Positions 16,044-24,841 of a stretch of 52,442 nucleotides of DNA are shown in pieces. Numbering within the stretch: position 1 is the first letter of the stretch; every line of letters starts with the position of its first letter. This DNA is from JBFISM01 sp041608535. GTDB taxonomy: Bacteria > Actinomycetota > Acidimicrobiia > Spongiisociales > UBA5794. The notes below the pieces were generated by a model that saw nothing but the letters and a program-made list of their open reading frames with translations, ran no database searches and was not told the origin of the DNA. The stretch spans positions 1 through 52,442 of the forward strand of contig JBFISM010000008.1 in assembly GCA_041608535.1 (NCBI GenBank). The letters run 5' to 3'. The position numbers were made by a program, and so were the translations under genes.

Positions 16044-16907
16044 GTGACGAGTCCAGGATTCGGGGGACATTCGATGGTGGCGCCGCTACGTCGCGTGGTG
16101 GTGCGGCGACCCGGCCATGCGTTGGTCGACGTCGATCCGGCGCAATGGGGATACGCCGGCAGCCCTCACCTGCCGACGGCGGCGGTGGAGCACGACGGAC
16201 TGACCAAGCACCTGCTCGACGACGGTGCCGAGGTGATCGAGCACGACACCCCGCTCCCGGGATTGAGCGATGCGATCTATGTGCACGACCCGGTCTTCAC
16301 CACTGATCACGGAGTGATAACGCTGCGCATGGGAAAGCCGCTACGGCGCGGCGAAGAAGAGCCCCTCACCGCAACCATCGTTGCTGCCGGGGTGCCCCAC
16401 CACGGCAGCATCGAGCATCCAGGAGTGGCCGAGGGCGGGGATCTCCTTTGGCTTCGTCCCGACGTGCTTGCCGTTGGGCTGGGCTTTCGTACCAATCAGA
16501 GCGCGATCGACCAACTGCACGATCTGCTGCCTGGTGTCGAGTTGCTGCCGGTGGGGCTGCCCTACCACACCGGTCCGGCTCATTGCCTGCATCTCATGTC
16601 GCTGATCAGCATGGCCGACGACGATCTCGCCGTGGGGTACCGCCCCATGCTCCCGGTTCCGTTCCTCGGCGTGCTCGACGAGCTGGGCATCGATCTCGTC
16701 GACGTACCCGACGGCGAGGTGGCTACCCATGCCACCAACGTGCTTGCTGTGGCTCCACGACGTTGCATCATGCTGCGTAACAACCCGGTCACGATGGGAC
16801 GGCTCATCGCAGCCGGCTGCGACGTCCGCACGTACAAGGGTGACGAGATCACCCTGAAAACCGAAGGCGGGGCCACGTGTCTCACCCGCCCGATTCTGCG
16901 CGGCTGA
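16044..16907 (+). CDS. dimethylargininase / arginine deiminase-like amidinohydrolase
   Basis: A 287-residue member of the amidinotransferase (pentein) superfamily. Visible active-site elements are the EGGD block (about 130-133), a histidine in HCLHLMS (about 183) and the nucleophilic cysteine C279 in GGATCLTRP near the C-terminus. The single-domain size fits N(G),N(G)-dimethylarginine dimethylaminohydrolase, which yields citrulline and dimethylamine, more than ADI. The GTG at 16044 is preceded by AGGAAG. The 3' end overlaps nnrE by 26 nt tail to tail. Confidence 0.8.
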   Translation: MTSPGFGGHSMVAPLRRVVVRRPGHALVDVDPAQWGYAGSPHLPTAAVEHDGLTKHLLDDGAEVIEHDTPLPGLSDAIYVHDPVFTTDHGVITLRMGKPLRRGEEEPLTATIVAAGVPHHGSIEHPGVAEGGDLLWLRPDVLAVGLGFRTNQSAIDQLHDLLPGVELLPVGLPYHTGPAHCLHLMSLISMADDDLAVGYRPMLPVPFLGVLDELGIDLVDVPDGEVATHATNVLAVAPRRCIMLRNNPVTMGRLIAAGCDVRTYKGDEITLKTEGGATCLTRPILRG

Positions 16908-17619
16908 GTCCCACCACGAAGCGGTCATCGAAGACCGGACCATCCCAAGCGATGCCGCTGCGGCGGTAGGTTGCTGCGGGTATGCCGAGGTCACCGAGCA
17001 ACAACGAGCCCGCCCCCTCCGCCACCAGGCCCGTCTTGGGCAGCGCCAGGGTGAGCGTCACGTTCGGAGCGACCACCGGTCCCGGTCTCGCTCCGGTGGT
17101 CGCATCCATCCCGCTCGGAATGTCGAGCGATATCACCCAGGCACCTCGTGAGCTCAGGTCTGCGACCAGGCCGATCATGTCTGCGGCCGTACCCCGTGGT
17201 GCCCCGACGAGGCTGTAACCGATGAGAGCATCGATCACGACGTGGGGCGTCGCCGCGGGTAGCTCGGCTACCACGTCACCGCCACTGTGGCGAAAGGTCT
17301 CGAACTGTGCTCGTGGCACATCGGAGAGCTTCGAGTCGTCGGGGATCATGAGGTTCACCGCCACGCCCCGGTTGGCGAGATGGCGGGCGGCGACAATCCC
17401 TCCGCCCCCGTTGCCACCGGTACCGGCAAGCACCAGCACCATTCGCCGGGTGGCCTCCCCGCCGAGGTGCGCCAACACGGTGGCCGCGAGATCGCGGCCC
17501 GCGTTCTCCATCATCTGAAACAGGTTGGGGCCGGTTTCTTCGATCGCCACCCGATCCACCTCCCGCATCTGTGCGGTGGTGACCGCCGGAACGGCGACTC
17601 CTCCATCGGTGACGAACAC
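16882..17619 (-). CDS. nnrE: NAD(P)H-hydrate epimerase (YjeF N-domain only)
   Basis: A 245-residue YjeF_N protein that epimerises damaged R-NAD(P)HX to the S form for repair. It has ENAGRDLA, the glycine-rich GTGGNGGGGIVAAR loop and LDIPSGMDATTG. The dehydratase (kinase-like) domain found in fused NnrED enzymes is absent, so a separate NnrD must act elsewhere. I chose the GTG at 17619: TAGGCT lies seven bases upstream (leaderless type) and the longer frame has no family similarity in its extra 35 codons. Divergent from the methyltransferase gene. Confidence 0.8.
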   Translation of the reverse strand: MFVTDGGVAVPAVTTAQMREVDRVAIEETGPNLFQMMENAGRDLAATVLAHLGGEATRRMVLVLAGTGGNGGGGIVAARHLANRGVAVNLMIPDDSKLSDVPRAQFETFRHSGGDVVAELPAATPHVVIDALIGYSLVGAPRGTAADMIGLVADLSSRGAWVISLDIPSGMDATTGARPGPVVAPNVTLTLALPKTGLVAEGAGSLLLGDLGIPAATYRRSGIAWDGPVFDDRFVVGLSRAESGG

Positions 17620-17626
17620 GCTTCTC

Positions 17627-17632
17627 AGCCTA
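17627..17632 (-). promoter_or_regulatory. leaderless-type -10 box for nnrE
   Basis: Minus-strand TAGGCT is followed by seven bases and the GTG start at 17619. Confidence 0.3.
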
Positions 17633-17717
17633 TCGACTACCGATGTCGAGACCACAGGCACGTCGAGCCGCACCCGCCGGTATCGTGGTGTGGTCGATAC
17701 GGAGGTGACCGAGCTCC

Positions 17718-18341
17718 ATGGCAAAGAGGGACACGCAGGCCGAGGAACGCGGAACCCACTACGACCAGCACTACCGGTCCGGCGGTTTCGGCTACGAGAA
17801 GAGACGGACGCAGTGGACGAGATGGGTGCAGCAGCACTACGTGGACGCGTTCCAGCTCGCAGAGCAGGGCCGGAAACGTACCCGGCTGATCGACGTGGCT
17901 TGCGGCAACGGCTTCTGGACGTCGGTGTTCGATGAGCTCGGCTTCGACGCCCAAGGTGTGGATGCCTCAGAAGGCGGGGTCGAGCAGGCGAAGGCCGCCT
18001 ATCCGCACATCACGTTTCACGTGGCCAACGCCCAAGAAGATCTGCCGATCGCCGAGGGCAGCATGGATGTGGTGTTCGTCCGCGCCATCACCCACCTACA
18101 TCGCAGCGAGCTCTTCGTCGAACCGACGCTCGCCATGGTGAAGAACCTCATGCGGTACGTAGCTCCGCGCGGCCAGATGCTGCATTCCTACTACACGAAG
18201 CGCGACGGCGGGGGCACCCCGCACCACCACTATCACCCAGTCTCGGATCTCGTGAAGCTCTTCGAGATGGCGGGCGATCCGTGGCGCGTCGACGTGGTCG
18301 GCGACTTCGTTCAGGTCGGCGTACGGCACCGACCTTCGTAG
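17718..18341 (+). CDS. class I SAM-dependent methyltransferase
   Basis: A 207-residue Rossmann-fold methyltransferase. Motif I is LIDVACGNGFWTSVF, the acidic ribose-binding residue follows in GVDASEGGVEQA, and the post-motif region is NAQEDLPIAEGSMDVVF. The substrate is not predictable. A GGAGGTGA site lies nine bases before the ATG. It points toward the cyclase-family gene with a 10-nt gap between convergent stops. Confidence 0.82.
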   Translation: MAKRDTQAEERGTHYDQHYRSGGFGYEKRRTQWTRWVQQHYVDAFQLAEQGRKRTRLIDVACGNGFWTSVFDELGFDAQGVDASEGGVEQAKAAYPHITFHVANAQEDLPIAEGSMDVVFVRAITHLHRSELFVEPTLAMVKNLMRYVAPRGQMLHSYYTKRDGGGTPHHHYHPVSDLVKLFEMAGDPWRVDVVGDFVQVGVRHRPS

Positions 18342-18351
18342 ACCCTCCGAA

Positions 18352-19215
18352 TCACGTCAGCGCCAGTACGCGACACGGCCCACCGGAGCCGTCCTCCCAC
18401 GGGATGGCTCCGACGACCACCCGGGCCCCGCGCGCCGGGACCGCGTCGAGGTTCGCCAGATTCTCGATCCCATACCGATTCGTCGGGAGGAAGGAGAAAT
18501 GAACGGCGAAGTCCTGCGAGTTGCCGGGATCGAGGCTGAGCGTATCCACGCCGATGCCGACGACATTGCGGCGGGCGGCGAGGAAACCGGTGGCGTCGGC
18601 AGAGAACCCGGGAAAGTTGAGATCGGGGAATCCATCGCCGCCGCGAAAGGCATCGCCGTCGGGGACGAGGTTCGCCCACCCCGAGTTCATCGCCACCAGA
18701 GCCCCCTCGGGGATGCGCCCGTGCCGACGCTCGTACGCCGCGATGTCGTCGAGATCGACGGTGGCGTTCGGGTTGTTCGCTGCCTTGCGCTTGATGTCGA
18801 TCACGGCGAGCGGAGCCACGAGATGTGATGCCGGAATCTCGTCGACGAGCATGGCACCCTCGCCGAAGTGGCCGGGGGCGTCCATGTGGGTCCCGGTGTG
18901 CTCATCTACCGTCCATCTCAGGCTGTAGAAGCCATCGGTGGCATAGTCGAACAGCACCTCGTCAGAGGCCCCCATGTCGTCACCGAAGAATGTGGGGAAC
19001 GCATTGACGAGACGGTGCGTGAGATCGACGACGCCGGCGGCCATCGCCCGTCCCGATGCAGCCGGTCCCAGCATGGCCCACGCCGTGCCGGCCCCGGCGG
19101 CGGCGCCGAGTTTGAGAAAGCTCCTGCGGTCCAAGCCGGTGCCGGCGGACGCCGCAGCAGTGGCGCCTCCATGTGCCGACCCGTGGTGATGTGCCGAGGT
19201 GCCGGATACGCACAT
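18352..19215 (-). CDS. Tat-exported cyclase-family protein (kynurenine formamidase-like)
   Basis: A 287-residue metal-dependent hydrolase of the cyclase family. The metal-binding motif HTGTHMDAPGHF is intact. The N-terminus carries a twin-arginine signal, DRRSFLKLGAAAGAG, followed by a hydrophobic Ala-rich stretch, so the folded enzyme is probably exported. Family members hydrolyse N-formylkynurenine, isatin or other amides and lactones. The ATG at 19215 has GGAAGGGAGAG upstream; the longer frame upstream overlaps the divergent dehydrogenase gene and was rejected. Confidence 0.83.
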   Translation of the reverse strand: MCVSGTSAHHHGSAHGGATAAASAGTGLDRRSFLKLGAAAGAGTAWAMLGPAASGRAMAAGVVDLTHRLVNAFPTFFGDDMGASDEVLFDYATDGFYSLRWTVDEHTGTHMDAPGHFGEGAMLVDEIPASHLVAPLAVIDIKRKAANNPNATVDLDDIAAYERRHGRIPEGALVAMNSGWANLVPDGDAFRGGDGFPDLNFPGFSADATGFLAARRNVVGIGVDTLSLDPGNSQDFAVHFSFLPTNRYGIENLANLDAVPARGARVVVGAIPWEDGSGGPCRVLALT

Positions 19216-19277
19216 GATCTCTCCCTTCCTCTCCGGTGAGCGTACACACACGATGCCCCGGCGGCCCGGCCGCCGGA

Positions 19278-19307
19278 TTGAACCCCGCCTGAGGTCAGAC
19301 CTAGCCT
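19278..19307 (+). promoter_or_regulatory. promoter of the alpha-hydroxyacid dehydrogenase gene
   Basis: TTGAAC (19278-19283) and TAGCCT (19302-19307) are separated by 18 bases. Seven bases after the -10 box comes the ATG, so the transcript should be leaderless or nearly so. Confidence 0.5.
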
Positions 19308-19314
19308 CATCGTC

Positions 19315-20526
19315 ATGGACCGACAGCTTCCCCGCTGGGACGACATCCGACCGCTGCTGCAGATGAAACGACCTGGCCTCGGCCCTGCCTCGCGAGTGGC
19401 CCTGGCCGGATCGATCTGGGATCTGCGCCGGATCGCCAAGCGACGGACCCCACGGGCGCCGTTCGACTACGTCGACGGTGCGGCGGAGAGCGAGATCAGC
19501 CTCAATCGATCTCGCGCGTTGTATGAAAGGGTCGAATTCGTCCCATCCGTGCTGCACGACGTGTCTTCCATCGACACCACCACGACGCTGCTCGGCCGAC
19601 CGAGCACTCTGCCACTGGCGTTTGCCCCCACCGGGTTCACTCGGATGATGCACCACGAGGGCGAGCGGGCTGTGGCCCGAGCAGCCCAGCGGGCCGGGAT
19701 CATCTTCTCGCTGTCGACCATGGGAACGACCTCGCCGGAGGAGGTGGCAGCTGCAGCACCCGGCGTCGAGCGATGGTTTCAGCTCTACCTCATGAAGAAC
19801 CGCCAGGCCAGCGCCGAGCTGCTGCAACGAGCTGCAGCAGCCGGTTACACGGCGGCGATGCTCACCGTCGACACCCCGGTAGGCGGGAGGCGGCTGCGCG
19901 ACGTCCGCAACGGCTTCACGATCCCGCCCGCACTCTCGATCCGGACCCTGGCCGACATGGCGATTCATCCGACCTGGTGGTTCAACCTCCTCACCACCGA
20001 ACCGCTCTCATTCGCCTCGCTCAAGTCTTACGAAGGAACCGTGTCCAGTCTGGTCACGGACATGTTCGATCCAACCCTCAACCTCGCCGACATCGACTGG
20101 ATGCGCGAGCACTGGAAGGGACCGGTGGTCATCAAGGGCATTCAGACACCAGAAGACGCCAGGCGGGTGGTGGACCACGGTGCGGACGCGATCATCGTGT
20201 CCAACCACGGAGGCCGCCAGCTCGATCGCGCCCCGACACCGTTCGAGCAGCTTCCCTCCATCGCAGAAGCGGTAGGCGACGAGTGCGAGGTGTACATCGA
20301 CGGCGGCATCATGAGCGGCGGGGATGTGGTCGCCGCAGTGGCGCGGGGGGCCAAAGCGGCCTTCGTGGGACGAGCGTATCTGTACGGATTGATGGCCGGT
20401 GGCGAACAGGGGGTCGACCGGGCGATCGACATCTTCCACGAGGGCATCGTCAAGACGATGCAGCTGCTCGGCGTGTCCTCGCTGCAACAGCTCACGCCGG
20501 GCCATGTCCGGCTGCGCCCAGCATGA
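19315..20526 (+). CDS. FMN-dependent alpha-hydroxyacid dehydrogenase/oxidase (LldD/GOX family)
   Basis: A 403-residue TIM-barrel flavoenzyme oxidising a 2-hydroxy acid such as L-lactate or glycolate. The N-terminal FDYVDGAAESE, the FMN lysine in VVIKGIQTPEDA, the catalytic SNHGGRQLD (His/Arg) and the phosphate-binding IDGGIMSGGDV/GRAYLYGL are all present. Size matches LldD and mycofactocin-associated MftD, but no mycofactocin genes are nearby. The ATG at 19315 follows a good promoter with no leader. Convergent with the HhH-protein gene across about 50 nt that hold no clear terminator. Confidence 0.9.
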   Translation: MDRQLPRWDDIRPLLQMKRPGLGPASRVALAGSIWDLRRIAKRRTPRAPFDYVDGAAESEISLNRSRALYERVEFVPSVLHDVSSIDTTTTLLGRPSTLPLAFAPTGFTRMMHHEGERAVARAAQRAGIIFSLSTMGTTSPEEVAAAAPGVERWFQLYLMKNRQASAELLQRAAAAGYTAAMLTVDTPVGGRRLRDVRNGFTIPPALSIRTLADMAIHPTWWFNLLTTEPLSFASLKSYEGTVSSLVTDMFDPTLNLADIDWMREHWKGPVVIKGIQTPEDARRVVDHGADAIIVSNHGGRQLDRAPTPFEQLPSIAEAVGDECEVYIDGGIMSGGDVVAAVARGAKAAFVGRAYLYGLMAGGEQGVDRAIDIFHEGIVKTMQLLGVSSLQQLTPGHVRLRPA

Positions 20527-20577
20527 ATCGCAGGCCGAGCTGTCCTCGACGCTCGATTCCACGGAGGAAGGTGGGCT

Positions 20578-21000
20578 CTAGTGGGTCACCATCGGTGGTA
20601 GTTGCTTGGCATGGGCGACCCAGCGCTCGACCATGGACTCTGCCGGCACCCGCCGCACGATCGATTTGCCGGTCTTGGCTATCTTGGCCGCGTTCACTTC
20701 GGCCATCTTGCCGGTGAGGTTCGCTGCATTGCGGTTGCGCAGCTCCTTCACCGTGTCGACTCCTGCGGCCTCGAGGAGATCGCTGTACTCGGACCCGACA
20801 CCACGCACCCGCATCAGGTCGGAGCGGTTGACCCATTCGAGCAGCGTCTTGGGATCGAAACCGGTTGCTGCGGCCAGCTCGGCACGTCCTTTCTTCGAGG
20901 CGCCTCGCTTGAGCAATGCCTCGCACGAGCGCACGCCCGCTGACCGGAGCTTCTTGGCGTAGGCCGGCCCGATCCCTTCGATTTGGTCGATGGATGCCAT
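20578..21000 (-). CDS. DUF4332-type helix-hairpin-helix protein
   Basis: A 140-residue protein starting MASIDQIEGIGPAYAKKL. Two helix-hairpin-helix repeats can be seen, around IEGIGPAYAKKL and VRGVGSEYSDLL, each followed by a cysteine/alanine or valine helix. This matches the DUF4332 family, whose role is unknown; the HhH motif suggests non-specific DNA binding. The ATG at 21000 has AAAGGG upstream. A far longer open frame upstream is not protein-like and was rejected. Confidence 0.78.
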   Translation of the reverse strand: MASIDQIEGIGPAYAKKLRSAGVRSCEALLKRGASKKGRAELAAATGFDPKTLLEWVNRSDLMRVRGVGSEYSDLLEAAGVDTVKELRNRNAANLTGKMAEVNAAKIAKTGKSIVRRVPAESMVERWVAHAKQLPPMVTH

Positions 21001-21196
21001 CGTGATGAGACCCTTTCGGTCTAGGGGACAGTGACGTCGAGGCTTTGACTCGCTGCACAGCAGGAAGTTCCACCACCCCGCCACGATACCGCGAGCGCCG
21101 CGGAGCGCCACTCCTCTCGTGGTGTCGAGAGCGGCCGAGGGCAATCGTCGTAGGATGACGGCGGAACGCCCCGTCTGGGTTTGGAGGAGAATGCAC

Positions 21197-21763
21197 ATGA
21201 GCATGCCCGACATGATTTCCAGGGCAGCCGGCAAGGCTGCCGCCCTCGTCCAGGACATCGGCTCTCTCGACCTCGAAGCTCCCACGACGTGTAGCGAGTT
21301 CGACCAGAGAGCCCTTGCCAACCATCTCACCGGATTCTTGCCGTATTCGGCGAACGCAGCGCGCAAAGGCCCGGCGATGGAAGGCAATGCTCCGGATTTC
21401 GCGGGCGATCCCGCCTGGGCCGCCAACTTCGCCGCGATGGCGAATGACACCGCCGCAGCCTGGAGCGAATCGGGCGCACTCGACGGCGAGACGGCATTCG
21501 GATCGGGCATGATGCCGGCCGAGAACGCCGCCGGCATCACGCTCATGGAACTCACCATTCACGCTTGGGATCTGGCGCGCTCGACCGGCCGAAGCTTCTC
21601 CACGGACGAAGACATTGCCGAAACCGTGGCCGCAATCGTATCGGGTTTTGTCGGAGGTGGGCCGAGCGACTTCTTCGCCGCACCCGTTGCCGCCGGCGAC
21701 GACGCCTCGAGCTTGGAGCGTGCCGTCGCCACGAGCGGGCGTGACCCTGACCAGACCGTCTGA
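21197..21763 (+). CDS. TIGR03086-family metal-binding (DinB/MDMPI-like) protein
   Basis: A 188-residue four-helix protein of the mycothiol-dependent maleylpyruvate isomerase-like (DinB fold) group. LANHLTGFLPYSANAA supplies the first metal histidine and LTIHAWDLARSTG the characteristic H-x-x-D block. Members bind divalent metal and several use mycothiol, consistent with mshD in this genome; the actual reaction is unknown. GGAGGAGA is seven bases before the ATG at 21197. A TAGGAT box at 21151-21156 may be its -10. The gap 21001-21196 contains nothing else I recognise. Confidence 0.8.
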   Translation: MSMPDMISRAAGKAAALVQDIGSLDLEAPTTCSEFDQRALANHLTGFLPYSANAARKGPAMEGNAPDFAGDPAWAANFAAMANDTAAAWSESGALDGETAFGSGMMPAENAAGITLMELTIHAWDLARSTGRSFSTDEDIAETVAAIVSGFVGGGPSDFFAAPVAAGDDASSLERAVATSGRDPDQTV

Positions 21764-21793
21764 GCCGGCCGCCACGGTTCGGGGTGCGGAGCC

Positions 21794-22615
21794 TTGCCCA
21801 ACCGCCTACCGGATTTCATCATCGCAGGGGCCATGCGCTCCGGGTCGACGTCGCTGTATCGGTACATCGGGGCCCATCCACAGGTGTTCGTCGCGCCAAA
21901 GGAGCTGCAGTTCTTCACGGAGCGCTTTGGAGAGGGAATCGACTGGTACGCGGCACAATTCGCCGCGGCGCCACAGGAGACCGTTCTCGGTGAGGCCACT
22001 GCCGACTACCTCGCCCGCAACACCGCCATGATGCGTATCCACGAGGTCCTCCCGGACGTACGGCTGGTCGCATCCTTGCGCAACCCGAGCGACCGAGCGT
22101 TCTCCCACCACGGGCTGCTTGCGGCGCGGGGGAAGGAGAAGCGATCGTTTGCGGCCGCGGTCGGCGACGAGCTCGACGCGGTGGCACGTAGCGGAGAAAG
22201 TGCATCCGGAATCATCTACTTGAGTCACTCGATGTACGACGTCCACCTGGAGCGGGTATTGCGCCTGTTCGGCCGAGAGCAGTTGCTCGTGACCGTGTTC
22301 GAACGGATGATTGCCGACCCCGCCTCCACCTACGCAGCGCTGTGCAGTTTTCTCGGCGTCGACGACAGCTTCGTGCCGCGGATCCTCGGCAAACCGGTCA
22401 ACCCCTACGTCGGCTTCCGCTCGCTCCGCGTGCGCACCGTGGCACAACGGCTACCGAAGCCCCTGGCGACGGCTGTCGCCAAGCTGAACACGAAGAGCGG
22501 TGCCGTCGCGGATCCACCCGACGAGGCCACGTGGCGACGGCTCGGTGAGTTCTTCGCTCCCCGAATCGAGCGGGTGGAGGAATTGTTGGAGAGACCCCTA
22601 CCCGAGTGGCGCTGA
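21794..22615 (+). CDS. sulfotransferase (PAPS-dependent), first of three
   Basis: A 273-residue sulfotransferase-fold protein. The 5'-phosphosulfate loop IIAGAMRSGSTSLYRYIG and the 3'-phosphate motif LRNPSDRAFSHH are intact, so it should transfer sulfate from PAPS to a sugar, lipid or peptide hydroxyl. The only suitable start is TTG at 21794, preceded by GCGGAG; ATG codons lie only inside the fold. Its 3' end overlaps the glycosyltransferase gene on the other strand by 18 nt. Probably part of the tailoring block next to the NRPS cluster. Confidence 0.85.
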   Translation: MPNRLPDFIIAGAMRSGSTSLYRYIGAHPQVFVAPKELQFFTERFGEGIDWYAAQFAAAPQETVLGEATADYLARNTAMMRIHEVLPDVRLVASLRNPSDRAFSHHGLLAARGKEKRSFAAAVGDELDAVARSGESASGIIYLSHSMYDVHLERVLRLFGREQLLVTVFERMIADPASTYAALCSFLGVDDSFVPRILGKPVNPYVGFRSLRVRTVAQRLPKPLATAVAKLNTKSGAVADPPDEATWRRLGEFFAPRIERVEELLERPLPEWR

Positions 22616-23773
22616 GGCGCGCCGGCCGTTGAGGCATCGTTCGTACAACGCAACCGTCTGTTCGGCTATGGACTCCACGGTGAACGTCTCGAGAAACCGG
22701 CGACGCGCCGCCTCGCTCAATCGGTCACCGAGCCGACGATCTTCCAGCAACTGCACGATGGCGTCCGCCATGGCATGTGGGGACTCGAGGGGAACCAGCA
22801 ATGCCGACTCCCCGGACACCCCGGCCACCTCCCGCACGGACGGGATGTCGCTCGCCACGGTGGGAACCCCGAGAGCCATCGCTTCGAGGAGCACGCCCGG
22901 CGACCCTTCGGCCCGCGACGGGAGCACGAACACGTCGGCGGCGCACATGAGGTCCGGAACATCGCTGCGGTATCCGCCGAGCGTCACCGCTCGTTCGACA
23001 CCACCCGCTGCGGCCAGACGCCGCAGCTCTTCCGTCGCCGGCCCCTCCCGTCCCGCCACGAAGAGCCTGGCGTCCGGCGAGGCAGCCACCACGTCGGGCA
23101 TGGCCCTGATGAGAATGTCGAGCCCCTTGAGGTTGAAATGGCGACCTACGGCTACCACCAGCGGGACGTCAGCGCCGATTCCCAAGCGGCGCCGCACCTC
23201 GATACGCCGCTCCCGGCTGGGCATGCCCAATGCCGCCGTGTCCCGGCCGCGGGGCACGATGTCCACCTTGGCCGGGTCGATGACGAGACGACGCGACATC
23301 ACCTCGGCGCTGTTCGCCGACACAGCGTGGAACCGCCGCACGATACGGGCCGTGGCGGCGTCGGCGAGCTGTGCGGCCCGCACCTTCCACGCCCGGTACT
23401 CCGGATTGTGGACATGCTCGGGCCCATACGACTCCGTGACGAAGCTCGAGACCACCGGCACTCGATTCAGCCAGGCCGCGACTCTGCCGATGAGATCGGC
23501 CTCGAAGAGCGTCGTGTGCACCAGATCCGGCTCGATCCGACGAATGGCCCGTGCCGTACGGATCACCGCACCGAGCCTCCCGCCGCGACCGGCCAGGGAG
23601 TGCACCCGGGCGCCACCGGAGAGGAGATCGTCTCCGACGCCGGGTTTGTCGCTGAGGTAGCCGACGTGGAGGTCGATCCCGCGAGCCACGAGGTGGGGAG
23701 CGATCACAGCCAGCGACTGCTCGGCGCCACCGACCGCCAGGCTGTCGATGATCGCGAGGACTCGCATGTCCAT
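22598..23773 (-). CDS. GT4-family glycosyltransferase
   Basis: A 391-residue GT-B glycosyltransferase. The N-terminal acceptor-side motif is DSLAVGGAEQSLAVIAP, and the donor-binding EX7E block is EGSPGVLLEAMALGVPTVAS, which marks a retaining GT4 enzyme using a nucleotide sugar. Acceptor and sugar are unknown. The ATG at 23773 has AGGGAG upstream and lies three bases after the stop of the deacetylase gene, so the two form an operon; together they suggest building and editing of an N-acetylated sugar chain. Confidence 0.88.
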   Translation of the reverse strand: MDMRVLAIIDSLAVGGAEQSLAVIAPHLVARGIDLHVGYLSDKPGVGDDLLSGGARVHSLAGRGGRLGAVIRTARAIRRIEPDLVHTTLFEADLIGRVAAWLNRVPVVSSFVTESYGPEHVHNPEYRAWKVRAAQLADAATARIVRRFHAVSANSAEVMSRRLVIDPAKVDIVPRGRDTAALGMPSRERRIEVRRRLGIGADVPLVVAVGRHFNLKGLDILIRAMPDVVAASPDARLFVAGREGPATEELRRLAAAGGVERAVTLGGYRSDVPDLMCAADVFVLPSRAEGSPGVLLEAMALGVPTVASDIPSVREVAGVSGESALLVPLESPHAMADAIVQLLEDRRLGDRLSEAARRRFLETFTVESIAEQTVALYERCLNGRRASAPLG

Positions 23774-23776
23774 CTC

Positions 23777-24772
23777 TCAACTCCCTACGGTGTGGAGTCG
23801 CGCTGCGACCTCACCCATTGTGAGGTTCTCCAGCCGGCCTCGATCAATGTGCCCTCTGGCCTCGGCAAAGAGCCGGTCCATCGCATACCGGGCTCGGTTG
23901 CGCTCCTGCGCCAGGTTGTGTGTGTGAAACCACATGTGGAACAGCGAGCCGGTGCGCACCGCATGCCGCAGCCGCCGCAGAGCCAGCCACGTCCACAGAC
24001 GGGTGCCCAAGCGTTCCGCCTTGGCCGAGCCCGGATCGAACAAGTATGTCTGGGGCACGTCGACGAGACCTCCGTGGATCACCGGGTGCACCGTCGCTGT
24101 GTCGAGAGGACGTACCACGTCGGCGGCACGGAGCAACCGGCGTTGCCAGTTCGGTCGCTGGGCGAACTGTGCGGGCGAGGGTCCCCGGTATGCGGTGAGG
24201 CCGTGCCGCTCCAACACGTGGAGATGACCGATGGAGTTACGCGGGAAGACGAACGACCGAAGCTCCACCCCGGCGGATTCGGCGACTGCTTTGGCGGCAA
24301 CGAGATCGCTCTCGAAGGCAGCCTCGCTGCATCCTGGATCACCTGCGATGACGTGGCCGAAGGAGTGCGAGCCGATCTCCTGCGGTGTTGAACAACGGCG
24401 TATGGCTTCGATCATGTCCGGTCCATACCACGTCGGGTGCGAGGTGACGTCACCGCATGGATCGAGCTCGTACCAGTCCATGTCCAGCCACCCATAGTCA
24501 GGACGGATGATGTCACCGTGGGCGCGCCCGAGGTGGGGCGAGCAATGATCGAGAAACAAGTGACCCACCACCGCCCACGTCGCAGCGATGCCGTGCTTGG
24601 CCATTGCGGCCAACACGTCGGCCACCATGTCCCTCTCCTGGACATACGGAGTCGGGTCGTGGGGCTTGCCGTGATGGATACTCCCCCAAGACATCTCGAG
24701 ATCGATCGAGATGACGAACTGTGCCAGCTTTCGCCCTGCCATACCTCCCCGAATGCTAAACAGCTCGGTCAC
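23777..24772 (-). CDS. polysaccharide deacetylase-family (CE4-like) protein
   Basis: A 331-residue NodB-homology protein. The N-terminal strand ISIDLEMSWG (D24, E26) and the metal motif GSHSFGH (H-x-x-x-H) fit CE4 zinc deacetylases, and a conserved late histidine may lie in FHMWFHTHN. There is no signal peptide, so a cytoplasmic substrate such as a nucleotide- or lipid-linked sugar is likely. Two starts are possible: GTG at 24772 (GAGAG seven bases upstream) or ATG at 24742 (GGAGG only one base away); I keep the first. Operon with the GT4 gene. Confidence 0.8.
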   Translation of the reverse strand: MTELFSIRGGMAGRKLAQFVISIDLEMSWGSIHHGKPHDPTPYVQERDMVADVLAAMAKHGIAATWAVVGHLFLDHCSPHLGRAHGDIIRPDYGWLDMDWYELDPCGDVTSHPTWYGPDMIEAIRRCSTPQEIGSHSFGHVIAGDPGCSEAAFESDLVAAKAVAESAGVELRSFVFPRNSIGHLHVLERHGLTAYRGPSPAQFAQRPNWQRRLLRAADVVRPLDTATVHPVIHGGLVDVPQTYLFDPGSAKAERLGTRLWTWLALRRLRHAVRTGSLFHMWFHTHNLAQERNRARYAMDRLFAEARGHIDRGRLENLTMGEVAARLHTVGS

Positions 24773-24841
24773 CCAAAGCTCTCGACGCGATTGTCGAACG
24801 GCCGCATCGGTTCAGGTAGTCGACGACTAGCGTCCTCGGAC

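Noticed and set aside
24437..24841. N-terminal extension of the second sulfotransferase
   Set aside because: It overlaps the deacetylase coding region and lacks similarity; the GTG at 24842 directly precedes the fold.
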